Positions 8,920 to 17,703 of a stretch of DNA of 64,000 nucleotides are shown here, piece by piece (the stretch's first letter is position 1; each line of letters begins with the position of its first letter). Location of the stretch: the NCBI GenBank assembly GCA_036845225.1, contig DAIUEJ010000003.1, forward strand, positions 1 to 64,000, read 5' to 3'. The notes under the pieces were generated by a model. That model was not told the DNA's origin and made no database searches. It saw nothing but the letters and a program-made list of their open reading frames with translations. This DNA comes from FEN-680 sp036845225 (lineage in GTDB: Bacteria > Actinomycetota > Geothermincolia > Fen-727 > Anoxymicrobiaceae). The translations under genes were made by a program, and so were the position numbers.

Positions 8920-9579
8920 TTACGGGCTCGGCGTGCTGCTCGGGCTGCTGCTCGGCGTCGTCTGTAGCGCCGGCGTAGTCGCCTGACCGGCCTGACCCGG
9001 CGGGGCTTCGAATGTGAACGTCTTGGCGTCGAGGTCGCAAGCCACCAGCCCGAGGTTAGGGCTGTAGCCAAGCCCCAGGATGGTGGTCGACGGGGCCATG
9101 CTCACTGAATTGATGACGATCGCTCTCTCCATTCGCTCCAGCCGATAGATCAGGTCCACCACCTGGTCGTAGAAGCCCGCGATGCGCATCGTGAAGTCGT
9201 ACGTGGAGAACCCGGCCCCGGTCGACGACGCCGCCACTTCCGATGGCGCGAACGAAAGCCAGGGGAGCCCGACACCCGTGCGCGGGTCGGCTGCCGCCTG
9301 GATGTTCCTGATCAGCGACGGCAATTCGGCCTGCTGAGGTATCTTCGCCTCGAGCGAGGCAAGCTTGGCCTCAAACTCCGCGGAGCGGTTCTTGATGTCG
9401 GTGAGCTGCTTGTAGGTGCTCTTCTGCTGCTCGATCTGGCTTTCGGTCGACTCGATCTCCTTCTGCTTTTTGTCCACCTGCCCTTTCTTGGGCCCGACCA
9501 GCAGGAAGTAGCCGGCAGCGCCGACCACTATCGCGGCGAACAACCCTATTAATAGTGCGACCAAAGGCCTGCGCAACAT
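8920..9579 (-). CDS. pilO: Type IV pilus inner-membrane protein PilO
   Basis: 219 residues: an N-terminal membrane helix (about 7-27, LVALLIGLFAAIVVGAAGYF), a coiled-coil (about 33-90, rich in Lys/Glu/Gln), then a ferredoxin-like domain, and a Pro/Ser/Thr-rich tail. This is the PilO/GspM layout. PilO pairs with PilN on the outer face of the inner membrane to align the motor. RBS GGGAGG sits ten bases before the ATG. It lies six bases after pilN. Confidence 0.85.
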   Translation of the reverse strand: MLRRPLVALLIGLFAAIVVGAAGYFLLVGPKKGQVDKKQKEIESTESQIEQQKSTYKQLTDIKNRSAEFEAKLASLEAKIPQQAELPSLIRNIQAAADPRTGVGLPWLSFAPSEVAASSTGAGFSTYDFTMRIAGFYDQVVDLIYRLERMERAIVINSVSMAPSTTILGLGYSPNLGLVACDLDAKTFTFEAPPGQAGQATTPALQTTPSSSPSSTPSP

Positions 9580-9585
9580 TACTTA

Positions 9586-10353
9586 CTATCCTCCACTGGG
9601 AGACGTTGATGGCGCCGGAGTCGCGGCCGGCGTTGCGACCTTCGGCGCGCCACCTATCGCGGCAGTGTTCATATTCAGCGTAGCCGTCGAGGAGAACTGG
9701 ATCACTTTCGCACCGGTGAATTCGGTGGTGGTGATCTGCAGCGGCGGCGTCACCCTGATGAAGTCGTCCACGGTCTGTTCGAGTTCTGTGCCCTGCCTGG
9801 TAGGCTCCGCACTGCCCAGCCACACCCTCTGAAACTCGACGATCTGGGCCATTCTCTCCAGCCAGTTTGCTATCGGCTTGTAGTCGGGCAGGTACGGGTA
9901 GAGGTCTACCACGTTGTCCCTGTTCGGGCACTGCAATGCGTACCCGGAGAACTCGACCGTGCCAGGGCTCGCTGCCTCTCCAGACGACCCGACCAGGCTC
10001 GTTATCCAGATGTCGCTCGGCATCGTGATCGCGATGTTATTGAGGATCCGCGCCCAGTACACCCTCCCCTGCAGCGCGGTGACCACCGAGGTCTCCAGGG
10101 TAGATACCTGGTCCTGGCGGGTCTTGTACTGCTGGAGCGCCGCATTCTTGTTCTGCCAGTCGGTGAGTTCTGTCTGCGCCTCTTTGAGCGCCTTGTCTTT
10201 CTGCGCGACCTTGCTGTTCGCGCTGAAGTACATGAAGACGATCAGTACCAGCACCAGCGCAGGCAACAGTATCACCAGCCAGAGGAACGAGCGCTCGGCA
10301 GGCTTCCGCTTGGCTTTTATCTTTTCAGGTGGAAGGAGGTTGATCTTGGTCAT
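9586..10353 (-). CDS. pilN: Type IV pilus inner-membrane protein PilN
   Basis: 255 residues. It starts with TKINLLPPEKIKAKRKP; the I-N-L-L-P motif in the cytoplasmic N-terminus is the segment that docks into PilM. A membrane helix (about 24-44) and coiled-coil (about 46-80) follow, then a periplasmic or extracellular domain and a low-complexity Ala/Pro/Ser tail. GGAGGAGTGAG lies before the ATG and overlaps the end of pilM. The protein is somewhat longer than proteobacterial PilN (about 200 residues) because of the insert around residues 120-180. Confidence 0.88.
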   Translation of the reverse strand: MTKINLLPPEKIKAKRKPAERSFLWLVILLPALVLVLIVFMYFSANSKVAQKDKALKEAQTELTDWQNKNAALQQYKTRQDQVSTLETSVVTALQGRVYWARILNNIAITMPSDIWITSLVGSSGEAASPGTVEFSGYALQCPNRDNVVDLYPYLPDYKPIANWLERMAQIVEFQRVWLGSAEPTRQGTELEQTVDDFIRVTPPLQITTTEFTGAKVIQFSSTATLNMNTAAIGGAPKVATPAATPAPSTSPSGG

Positions 10354-10354
10354 C

Positions 10355-11416
10355 TCACTCCTCCGTTTCCCTCAGCGCGAGGCCGACCGCGCACGCTATC
10401 GACGGTTCCAGCTCGGCAAGCTCCTCGGGCGTGTACGGAAGCTTGCCCAACTGAAGGTTCTGGAGCGGGTGCCCGATTTCGATGGGAAGCCTGAGGCCCC
10501 GGTTGAGCTCCAGCGGCAGGTTTATCATCTTCGAGCCGCTACCCGAGAGGATGACCTTGTTCAGGTCACGCTCCTGGCTCTGGGAGATGTAATACTCGAG
10601 CGAGCGCCTGATCTCTCCGACGAACGCCTGTATCTCCCGCTGCAGGAGATTGTTCGCCTCCTGGTCGGTGCTCCGGCCGCGCTTGATCTCCTCGGCCTCG
10701 ACGGGCGAGAGCTTTAGGTGATCGCAGAGCAGCTTGGTGAAATAGTCGCCGCCCCTCATGAGCATCCTCACGAACCTCGGCGTGTTCTCTTTTACCACAC
10801 ACACGTTGCAGATCCCGGCGCCGATATTGATGAGGCAGACGCTGCCCGGCGGCTCGGCTTCCTCCTCGAGGAACTGGTACTCCTTCTTGATGAGCGACCT
10901 CACCATCGCGAACGCCTTGAGCTCGACCGCCTCCGGCGTCAGGCCAGCCCCGACGCAGGCGTCCAGGAACGATGTGATCATCTCGCGGTGTGCCGCCGCA
11001 AGCAGGATCGTCTGCATGCGCTCTTCCTCGCCTGTCATGTACTCGTCGACGACCTCGTAGTCCACTATCGCGTCGTCTATCGGGATCGGTATGAACTCCT
11101 GTACCTGATACTTGACCGCGCTCTCGAGCTCGTCCTCCGGCATGTACGGCAGGTCCATCGGCCGAACGATCACCTTCTGGTTCGCAATGCCGAGGACGAC
11201 CTTGCGCTTGGTGAGGCGGTTCTGCTTCCAGAGTTCGCGGAGATAGGTGGAGACGGTTTCGATGTTATCGATCTCCCCGTCGCGGACGGCCCCTTCGGGA
11301 AGCATTATTATGGCAAGGTTCTGAAGAATGGGCTCTCTTTTGGTGATATTCACCTCAGCCACCTTGATGGACCCGGTGCTGATATCCAGGCCTATCGACA
11401 CTCCACCCCTTGCCAC
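10355..11416 (-). CDS. pilM: Type IV pilus assembly ATPase-like protein PilM
   Basis: 353 residues, actin-like fold. Motifs: SIGLDISTGSIKVAEV (phosphate-1 region), a LPYMPEDELESAVKYQVQEF stretch typical of PilM, SVCLINIGAGICNVCVV (phosphate-2), and KVILSGSGSKM (adenosine region). It sits on the cytoplasmic face and binds the PilN N-terminus. Start is GTG 11416, with AGGGGTGA upstream. First gene of the pilM-N-O-P run; a small regulator gene lies 81 bases upstream on the same strand. Confidence 0.92.
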   Translation of the reverse strand: MARGGVSIGLDISTGSIKVAEVNITKREPILQNLAIIMLPEGAVRDGEIDNIETVSTYLRELWKQNRLTKRKVVLGIANQKVIVRPMDLPYMPEDELESAVKYQVQEFIPIPIDDAIVDYEVVDEYMTGEEERMQTILLAAAHREMITSFLDACVGAGLTPEAVELKAFAMVRSLIKKEYQFLEEEAEPPGSVCLINIGAGICNVCVVKENTPRFVRMLMRGGDYFTKLLCDHLKLSPVEAEEIKRGRSTDQEANNLLQREIQAFVGEIRRSLEYYISQSQERDLNKVILSGSGSKMINLPLELNRGLRLPIEIGHPLQNLQLGKLPYTPEELAELEPSIACAVGLALRETEE

Positions 11417-11497
11417 TCAATTCACCCCTACAGAGAACCGTCGTTTCCTTCGTGCTTCCAAGAGAAAGTGAGCGGGATAACCCGACCACCGCTTGAT

Positions 11498-11668
11498 CTA
11501 CTCTGAACCCCTGTTGAGGTACGTCTCGACGTCAGTTTCCTTTATCCGGTAATTCTTCCCGACCCGGATAGCGGGTATCTGCTTCCCCTTGACCAGTCGG
11601 TAAACGGTCATGTTGGAAACCCGCAGGATCTTCGCCACTTCATTGACTGTGAGAAGCTTATTGCTCAC
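11498..11668 (-). CDS. Excisionase/BldC-type helix-turn-helix protein, 56 residues
   Basis: A short frame from GTG 11668 to TAG 11498. It reads LLTVNEVAKILRVSNMTVYR, then LVKGKQIPAIRVGKNYRIKE and a short tail. That is a complete MerR-like winged helix-turn-helix of the excisionase (SinR/AlpA/BldC) family: helix-turn-helix about 6-27, wing about 32-42. No integrase or other phage gene is nearby, so a role as a chromosomal regulator like actinobacterial BldC fits better than phage excision. The ribosome site is weak (GGAAGTG). It lies directly upstream of pilM on the same strand and could control the pilus genes; that link is inference. Confidence 0.85.
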   Translation of the reverse strand: MSNKLLTVNEVAKILRVSNMTVYRLVKGKQIPAIRVGKNYRIKETDVETYLNRGSE

Positions 11669-11935
11669 TTCAGTTCACTTCCGCTCTCTTGCCAACTACA
11701 TTAAGTCTTATTCACTGATTGAGACAGGTCCGCTCTATCTTCACTTGAGAATCAAATTATGAACTATGGTGAACAATACTGTCAATACTCTCCCTCGTCA
11801 ACTTTTGCAACATAGTTAAGCAGTAGTTCTCAATGGTTAATAAAAACATCAGCGCCACCAGCTGCTCAAGTGAGCAAAAACAGGGCTTTCAAACCCTAAA
11901 CCATGTGATTGACACTGAAGCAGATGGGCTCATCC
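11669..11935. promoter_or_regulatory. AT-rich spacer with repeated TTCACT motifs upstream of the HTH gene
   Basis: This 267-base stretch between pilD and the HTH gene is clearly more AT-rich than its surroundings and carries no gene I can support. TTCACT occurs at 11674-11679, 11711-11716 and 11740-11745. A further TCACTT at 11665-11670 is ten bases from the first copy. The palindromic CTCAAGTGAG lies at about 11866-11875. Direct repeats spaced by a helical turn are what BldC-like proteins bind, so these are candidate operator sites. It probably also holds the promoter of the HTH/pilM run. Confidence 0.35.
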
Positions 11936-12883
11936 TCACCTTAAGAGTTTCAAATAGACGTTCACTAGCTGCTGGCCCCACACCAGGGCAATGACGGCGC
12001 CCGCGGCGAGAAATGGAGCGAAAGCAAGCTTGTCCTTCCTCCCCTTCCGGGCCAGGATGAGCATGGGGATCGAAGCAAGGGCCCCGATCAGGAAGCCCAT
12101 GAATATCTGGACGATGATCAGGTACCAGTGGAAGTAACCCAGGGCGAGGCCCGTGAAAGCTATCAACTTTACGTCGCCCATGCCGATGCCAGTGGGCAAC
12201 CCGTCGTCTTCTTCTTCATCTTCTCCATCGTCGCCGGCCGCTTCGCGCTTTCTTCCACCCTGGTCACCGTCAGCGTCTGAGGGTTCGCCGCGCAGGAAGA
12301 GAGCCCCGTAGATCAGTCCCGCCGCCAGGAGGAACGCGGCGGCGCTCGCCGCTGTCGCCGCCGAGAGCCCTATCCGGCCCGGTTGCCCGCGATACAGCGC
12401 AGTGGCTGTCACGAGCAGGAACATCATGACCAGTCCCGGATAGATCACGCGGTTCGGCACAATACCACTCGTGATGTCGACGACCGAGACGATGACCAGG
12501 ATGCTCACCATCAGGAGCCCTATGAAGAGTTCCGGGGTCACGACCGTGCCCGCCGGGAGGCCCAGCTCGCTGGGCACTACGCTGCGGCTCCACCAGTAGA
12601 CCAGCACGAACAGTCCCGCGGTGGTCGCCTCCACGAGAGGGTAGCGGATGGAGATCGGTGCTTTGCAGCCGCGACACCTGCCACGAAGCACTACGTAACT
12701 GACCAGCGGGATATTGTCGTACCAACGGATGGTCATGCCGCACAGCGGGCATATCGACCGCTGCCCCAGCGACATCTCCTTGGGAAGCCTGTAGATGACG
12801 ACGTTGAAGAAGCTGCCGAAGATCAGTCCGAACCCCGCGGCCACCAGATAGTAGAACCAGACGAGCTCTTGAGTCCTGTCCAT
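11936..12883 (-). CDS. pilD: Type IV prepilin peptidase / N-methyltransferase
   Basis: 315 residues. It cleaves prepilin leaders and methylates the new N-terminal residue in the cytoplasmic membrane. Two CxxC pairs are present (CPLCG and CRGC, about residues 45-75). SFFNVVIYRLPKEM precedes them, and the active-site motif GIGMGDVKL contains one catalytic Asp; the other lies in a VVDITSGIVPNRV segment. Start ATG 12883 has GGAG nine bases upstream; the longer frame to 12955 is unlikely. An acidic, Glu/Asp-rich insert (about residues 193-222) sits in a loop just before the GxGD motif and is unusual. Substrates in this window are the pilins at 24727 and 1214. Confidence 0.93.
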   Translation of the reverse strand: MDRTQELVWFYYLVAAGFGLIFGSFFNVVIYRLPKEMSLGQRSICPLCGMTIRWYDNIPLVSYVVLRGRCRGCKAPISIRYPLVEATTAGLFVLVYWWSRSVVPSELGLPAGTVVTPELFIGLLMVSILVIVSVVDITSGIVPNRVIYPGLVMMFLLVTATALYRGQPGRIGLSAATAASAAAFLLAAGLIYGALFLRGEPSDADGDQGGRKREAAGDDGEDEEEDDGLPTGIGMGDVKLIAFTGLALGYFHWYLIIVQIFMGFLIGALASIPMLILARKGRKDKLAFAPFLAAGAVIALVWGQQLVNVYLKLLR

Positions 12884-13016
12884 GCGATGTGCTCCGATGC
12901 GAAAAGGATCCGTCCGTCGAGCCATGACACCCGCATGGTGATGGAACGACACCACGCAGGGATAACGTCAAAGATAATGGATATCATGGGCGGGTACAAA
13001 TCCGCTCGGCTATAAT

Positions 13017-15392
13017 ATGCCAGAAAGGGTTGCCCGACCCCGGGATCCGGATCTCAACGTTCGCACTCTGGTCGAGAGCGGTACCGCCACGGAGGCTTGC
13101 TTGCATTCAGACGTATCAGCGGATTCGGCAAAGCGTGACTCATACAAAAAGGTCATCGCTTATGCTTTGCTCGCCCTGCTGATCTTTACCGCTGTGGCCA
13201 TCGTCCTCACCTACCCGCTGGCCGCGAACATGTCCCATAATTATTTCAATCCTTCCTTCTCGCACGACGGGGTCGGGACCATCTGGCTGACCTGGTACTC
13301 CAACTTCGCGCGCGCTCACTCCTACACCGGGAACGTCACCACGTTTGTCGCCTATCCTTTCGGATACAACACTCGAGCGATCTACTACCCGCTCACCAAC
13401 GGCGTACTGGTGCTTATGGCGAGGGTGATCGGCGCGCAGGCCTCCTACAACCTTCTTACGCTCAGCACGTTCCCGCTCGCAGGCCTGCTGATGTTCCTCC
13501 TGCTCTACTACATCACCTCCAGCCCCGCGGCTTCGATCTTAGGCGGCTTCATCTACGCATTCTCCCCGTGGCACACTGCGAGGACTTTCGATCAGGTCGG
13601 GCTGGCCCAGATCTACGTGCTGCCCCTGTTCCTTATCGCGGTGATCTACTTCTGGCGGCGAAGGAGCGTCATCTCCGCGGCGGCGGTCTCCGGGGCTCTG
13701 CTGGTCGCAATCCTGACTGACTTTCATCTCGGCCTTTTCTGCGGGCTGCTGCTCATCACCTGGGGCGTTGCCGTCTTCCTCAGAGAGCGCGCCGACAGCA
13801 AGAGGTTCCTGCGCCTGAGGCGACCACTCGTCAAACGCGAGACCGTCAAGGCGATCGTGATGGCCGCTCTCGCTGTCGTACTGGCGCTCGCTATCGCGGC
13901 GCCTGTGCTCCAGAACCTCTTCTACAAGGATCCTCTGGTGATAACGCCCACGGAGGAGAGGAGCATCGATGTCACGGTCTCCTATTCGTCGCGCCCATGG
14001 AACTACGTGGTACCGCCAGCCTACGCGCTTCTCTGGCGCTGGTGGACGAACGATTTCGTGACCAAACACGAGGGCAAGAGCGGCGTGCACGAGGTGACCG
14101 CCTATCCGGGCATCGTCACCTTTGTGATGGCTTGCTTTGCAGTCTATTTCACTTTCAGGCGAAAGAAGAAGCCTCGCCCGGCCTCTGAGGGCGCCGTCGG
14201 AGACGATGACGCGCCACCGGATGAGGCGGTTGCCGCTCCGCCTGGCGATGATCTCGAGCATGACGCGAAGATCAGGGGCGGGATGGACCCGGCACGCACC
14301 ACCGTCTACTTCGGGGCGATCACCGCGGTGATCGCCTTCATCCTCTCCATGCCTCCCGTAGTAAAGATAGGCAGCATGCAGATACCGACCCCGTCCATCG
14401 TCATGCGCGCGATCGCGCCGTTCTTCCGGTTCTACTCGCGCTGGGCTCTCGTGGTCACTTTCTCACTCGCCTTGATGGCGGGCATCGGCCTTTTCATGCT
14501 CGCCCGGTCGAGGCGCTGGAGCGGTTTCAGGGTTGGTGCGGTTTGCCTGGCGCTCATCGCCCTCTTCGCCCTGGACGTGACTATCATCCCGCCGCTTCGG
14601 TCCAGGGATATCACGAAGGTGCCGACGGTGGTGGCTGAGCTCAGCAAGTACCCCAGGAAGCAACCGGTGGCAGTCTATCCTTTGAGCCCGGGAAGGTATT
14701 TCATCCCCCTGCAGTACGACTACTTCCAGACGTTCCACCAGCATCCGATGCTGAACGGCAGCAAGCCCGGGACGCTCGGCGATCTCTACCAGGCGGTACT
14801 CAAGGACCTTTACGCTCCCTACACGCCCGAGATGCTCAAAGGCCTCGGAATCGACAAGGTGATGGTGATCGACGGCTACTGGGAGATCATGTACCCCGTC
14901 GGCCTGAAGTTCGACCCGGCGATGATGCCCCCCGGTTATAGACTGGTAAAGAAGACCAGGGATGGGTATCTCTACGATGTGACCGGTCCGGCGGCTCAGG
15001 TCTTCCCCCTCTACTACACTAATTTCACAGCACCGGCTATCCTTCAGGACGGAAAAGCCTGGACAGTGATGACGAGGCCCAACGCGGAGATGCTCATCGA
15101 TAACAGGGACGGGCCTACCGTCCAGAATTTCTCGGTGACGTTCAACAATCCCGGCGAAGAGGGGACCTTCTCTATCGCCCTCGATGGAGTGGCCATCGGA
15201 CAGACCAGGCTCGGGCCCGGACAGGGAGAGCTCCTGATACCGGGCATGAAGATTCCCGCGAAGCAACACATCATGTCGATCCAGTGGGAAGGCAAGCCGA
15301 CAAAGATAGACGGGCGCCCGTTCGGGCCTGCGGGCGACATCAGCGACTACCTGATGCTGACCCGGCCACGGTTCAGCGCATCTGGAATATAA
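13017..15392 (+). CDS. Large polytopic membrane protein, GT-C-like (paralogue 1)
   Basis: About 791 residues: a hydrophilic N-terminus (1-45), a membrane helix near 46-70, a first outer loop with SHDGVGTIWLTWY, then about ten more helices, a charged cytoplasmic stretch near 390-430, and a soluble C-terminal region (about 540-791). The outline and acidic first-loop motif resemble GT-C glycosyltransferases or YfhO-type membrane proteins. Two further copies lie at 17700-19955 and 21746-24058. A TATAAT sits directly against the ATG (13011-13016) and there is no ribosome site, so the true start may be further in. Role in surface glycan or glycoprotein synthesis is inferred. Confidence 0.65.
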   Translation: MPERVARPRDPDLNVRTLVESGTATEACLHSDVSADSAKRDSYKKVIAYALLALLIFTAVAIVLTYPLAANMSHNYFNPSFSHDGVGTIWLTWYSNFARAHSYTGNVTTFVAYPFGYNTRAIYYPLTNGVLVLMARVIGAQASYNLLTLSTFPLAGLLMFLLLYYITSSPAASILGGFIYAFSPWHTARTFDQVGLAQIYVLPLFLIAVIYFWRRRSVISAAAVSGALLVAILTDFHLGLFCGLLLITWGVAVFLRERADSKRFLRLRRPLVKRETVKAIVMAALAVVLALAIAAPVLQNLFYKDPLVITPTEERSIDVTVSYSSRPWNYVVPPAYALLWRWWTNDFVTKHEGKSGVHEVTAYPGIVTFVMACFAVYFTFRRKKKPRPASEGAVGDDDAPPDEAVAAPPGDDLEHDAKIRGGMDPARTTVYFGAITAVIAFILSMPPVVKIGSMQIPTPSIVMRAIAPFFRFYSRWALVVTFSLALMAGIGLFMLARSRRWSGFRVGAVCLALIALFALDVTIIPPLRSRDITKVPTVVAELSKYPRKQPVAVYPLSPGRYFIPLQYDYFQTFHQHPMLNGSKPGTLGDLYQAVLKDLYAPYTPEMLKGLGIDKVMVIDGYWEIMYPVGLKFDPAMMPPGYRLVKKTRDGYLYDVTGPAAQVFPLYYTNFTAPAILQDGKAWTVMTRPNAEMLIDNRDGPTVQNFSVTFNNPGEEGTFSIALDGVAIGQTRLGPGQGELLIPGMKIPAKQHIMSIQWEGKPTKIDGRPFGPAGDISDYLMLTRPRFSASGI

Positions 15393-15393
15393 T
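15388..15393 (+). promoter_or_regulatory. TATAAT box, possible leaderless promoter
   Basis: A perfect TATAAT overlaps the stop codon of the upstream gene and ends six bases before the ATG at 15400. A transcript starting at the usual distance would begin at or near the ATG, and no Shine-Dalgarno sequence is present. No convincing -35 box is seen. Confidence 0.4.
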
Positions 15394-15399
15394 TAGCCC

Positions 15400-17703
15400 A
15401 TGTCGAACAAAGCAGCCGAAAACGAAGGATTGTTGACCGAAAGGACAGGCACCGCCTGGGCGCGCATCAGGCAAAGTCCGGACGCGACGATCCTGATCCT
15501 GCTCTTCCTCTCAACACTGAGCATCCACCTCGTGACCGCAGCGCGCACTGTGACTTTCTCGGATTCCGGTGACTTCCTGATGGCGATCTCGAGCGTGGGC
15601 AACGCTCACGGTCCGGGCTACCCGCTGTACCTGATGACCGCTAAGTTCTTCTCATGGATCTTTCCTTTCGGCTCCCTCGCGTTCAGGGTCAGCGCGCTCG
15701 CGGGCATCTTTGCCGCGCTTGCGACCTGCCTCATCTACTGGGCAGTCTTCAAGATGACGCGCTCCCGTGTCGGGGGTCTGGCGGCGGGCCTCGCGTTCGC
15801 CTTCTCGTACACGTTCTGGTACGAGACTGTCATCCCGGAGAGCTACGGGCTCGGCGCTTTCTTCATAGCGCTGTTGATCGTGCTCGCCTTACGATGGGAG
15901 CGTCTCCTCAGGCAAGGGCAGCGAGACAAGGCCGACAATACTCTCGCGGCTTTTGCTTTTGTCTTCGGGTTGTCGGTCACCAACCACTACAGCGAGATCT
16001 TCGTGATCCCCGCGTTTCTGTTCTTCGCGCTGGACACGGACTGGCGGGAGGTGTTCGCGCCAAGAAACATTTTCCGCATCGCCGCGTTCTTTGCTCTGGG
16101 GCTCTTACCGTACATCTATGAGCCGGTGGCCGCTTTCAGGGGGCCCGCGTACAACTACGGGGACCCGTCCACCCTTACCAGGTGGTTCCATCACGTCACC
16201 CTTTACTACCAGCGTGGGGGCCTTTTCGGCTACCCGATGAAATTCTTCCCGGGCAGGTTCGCCAGGTATTTCGGGACGCTCCCCACGGAGTTCCCGTACT
16301 TCTTCTGGCTGGCAGCGGTCGGGCTGGTGGCTTCCTTCCTCAAGAAGAGCAAGAAGTACGCGCTGTTCATCGTCCTCCTCTTCCTGCTGACGGCTCTGAC
16401 CGTGATGACCTACGACCAGATCGAATCAGTCCTGCGCGCCCATTTCTACTATCCGAGCTACCTCGTGGTGTCGCTCTGGATAGGTTTTGGCGCCGCCTGG
16501 TTCGCCGGCGTGGTCAAGAGATGGGCAGACCGCCGCGACGCGCTGCTTCGCGCTACGGCCATCGGCGCGGTAGCCCTCATCCTGATCGTCTTCGTCTGTG
16601 TCGCGATCCCCGTCCACTACGGCAAGGTCGACAAAAGCGATTATTTCTACGCGCGGGACATGGCCGTGAAGATGCTCAAGAAGGCTGAGCCTGACGGTCT
16701 GATATTGACGGATGCGGACAACGTGGTCTTCCCCCTCAAATACATGCAGACCATCGAGGGGGTAGGCACAAACGTCAGAGTGATCAACCCTCATTCACTT
16801 GGCGTGCCCGGCTGGCCCGGGGAGGACCTCAACCGGACCATCGCTCCACCGGGTGTCGATGTGAGCCCCACCGATCCGTTATACATGCGACTGGTCAAGC
16901 TGAACTACACCGACATTCCCGTCTACTCGAGCGGGTTGACCTTTGTGTTCCGTGGCTGGAGCCAGCAGTGGGAAGGGCTTGTCGTGCGAGTGGCCCCGCC
17001 CGGGACGCCCCTGCAGGGTTCCCGAGCCATATTGCTCCACAAGGGGAAGGAGCCTCTTGGCGACCTGGACAGCGATGCCCGGGAGGCGATAGCGCTGCCC
17101 AATATCCTCAAAGCGTACGTCGCTATCAACTCCATCGACCTCAAGGCCGCCGACAGGCTCTACTCCAGCGTAACTGACTACGGGGAGGTAGACCTGTACG
17201 TTCCCACCCTCTACGGCTGCGAGACGATATCGAACGTGTTCGACCTCTGGGCCCAGGTGCTCAACCAGCTCAACGACTTCAACAGGACCGTGAAAGAGAT
17301 GCCGCGGGCCCTGGTCATCAATCCGAACTTTGTGTCGCTCGCATATGCGCACGCCCTGACCGAAACAGGCAACGACGTGGCCGCCCTCAACGAACTGGAT
17401 AACTACCTGACAACTTACCAGGGTACCGCCGCCGCCTATATCGAGAAGGGCGAGGTGCTGATACTGCAGGGGCAGTTCGACCAGGCCGTTACGGCTTTGA
17501 GGCAGGCTGTGCAGATCGACCCCAACGACCCCAAGTCGCGATATGACCTGGCAGTAGCGCTCTACCGCTCCGGCGACAGGAAAGCCGCTCAGCAAGAGTT
17601 CAGGAGCGCGGTAGAGAAGGGTCCCCAGACCCAGTACGGGCAGCAGGCACAGAACCTGTTGAACACGCTGAAGTTCCCGACGTCTCAGTCGTCCAGCCCC
17701 TAA
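15400..17703 (+). CDS. DUF2723-family membrane protein with C-terminal TPR repeats
   Basis: 767 residues. The N-terminal half is polytopic and matches DUF2723 (GT117-like, TMEM260-related) proteins: FSDSGDFLMAISSVGNAHGP with a conserved Asp and His in the first loop, then SYTFWYETVIPESYGLGAFF and VTNHYSEIF. A soluble middle domain (about 410-600) follows. The C-terminus has tetratricopeptide repeats (about 640-760; AAYIEKGEVLILQGQFDQAV and DPNDPKSRYDLAVALYRSGD). The family is thought to include lipid-linked sugar transferases acting outside the membrane. The stop TAA at 17701-17703 overlaps the convergent neighbour's stop. Confidence 0.75.
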   Translation: MSNKAAENEGLLTERTGTAWARIRQSPDATILILLFLSTLSIHLVTAARTVTFSDSGDFLMAISSVGNAHGPGYPLYLMTAKFFSWIFPFGSLAFRVSALAGIFAALATCLIYWAVFKMTRSRVGGLAAGLAFAFSYTFWYETVIPESYGLGAFFIALLIVLALRWERLLRQGQRDKADNTLAAFAFVFGLSVTNHYSEIFVIPAFLFFALDTDWREVFAPRNIFRIAAFFALGLLPYIYEPVAAFRGPAYNYGDPSTLTRWFHHVTLYYQRGGLFGYPMKFFPGRFARYFGTLPTEFPYFFWLAAVGLVASFLKKSKKYALFIVLLFLLTALTVMTYDQIESVLRAHFYYPSYLVVSLWIGFGAAWFAGVVKRWADRRDALLRATAIGAVALILIVFVCVAIPVHYGKVDKSDYFYARDMAVKMLKKAEPDGLILTDADNVVFPLKYMQTIEGVGTNVRVINPHSLGVPGWPGEDLNRTIAPPGVDVSPTDPLYMRLVKLNYTDIPVYSSGLTFVFRGWSQQWEGLVVRVAPPGTPLQGSRAILLHKGKEPLGDLDSDAREAIALPNILKAYVAINSIDLKAADRLYSSVTDYGEVDLYVPTLYGCETISNVFDLWAQVLNQLNDFNRTVKEMPRALVINPNFVSLAYAHALTETGNDVAALNELDNYLTTYQGTAAAYIEKGEVLILQGQFDQAVTALRQAVQIDPNDPKSRYDLAVALYRSGDRKAAQQEFRSAVEKGPQTQYGQQAQNLLNTLKFPTSQSSSP

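Noticed and set aside
13011..13016. TATAAT next to ATG 13017 as promoter of that gene
   Set aside because: It abuts the ATG, which would put the transcript start inside the coding region; kept only as a hint that the start may be further downstream.
17700..17703. Overlapping stop codons of convergent genes
   Set aside because: A TAA and a TAG share two bases; this is a compact gene end with no sign of regulatory function.
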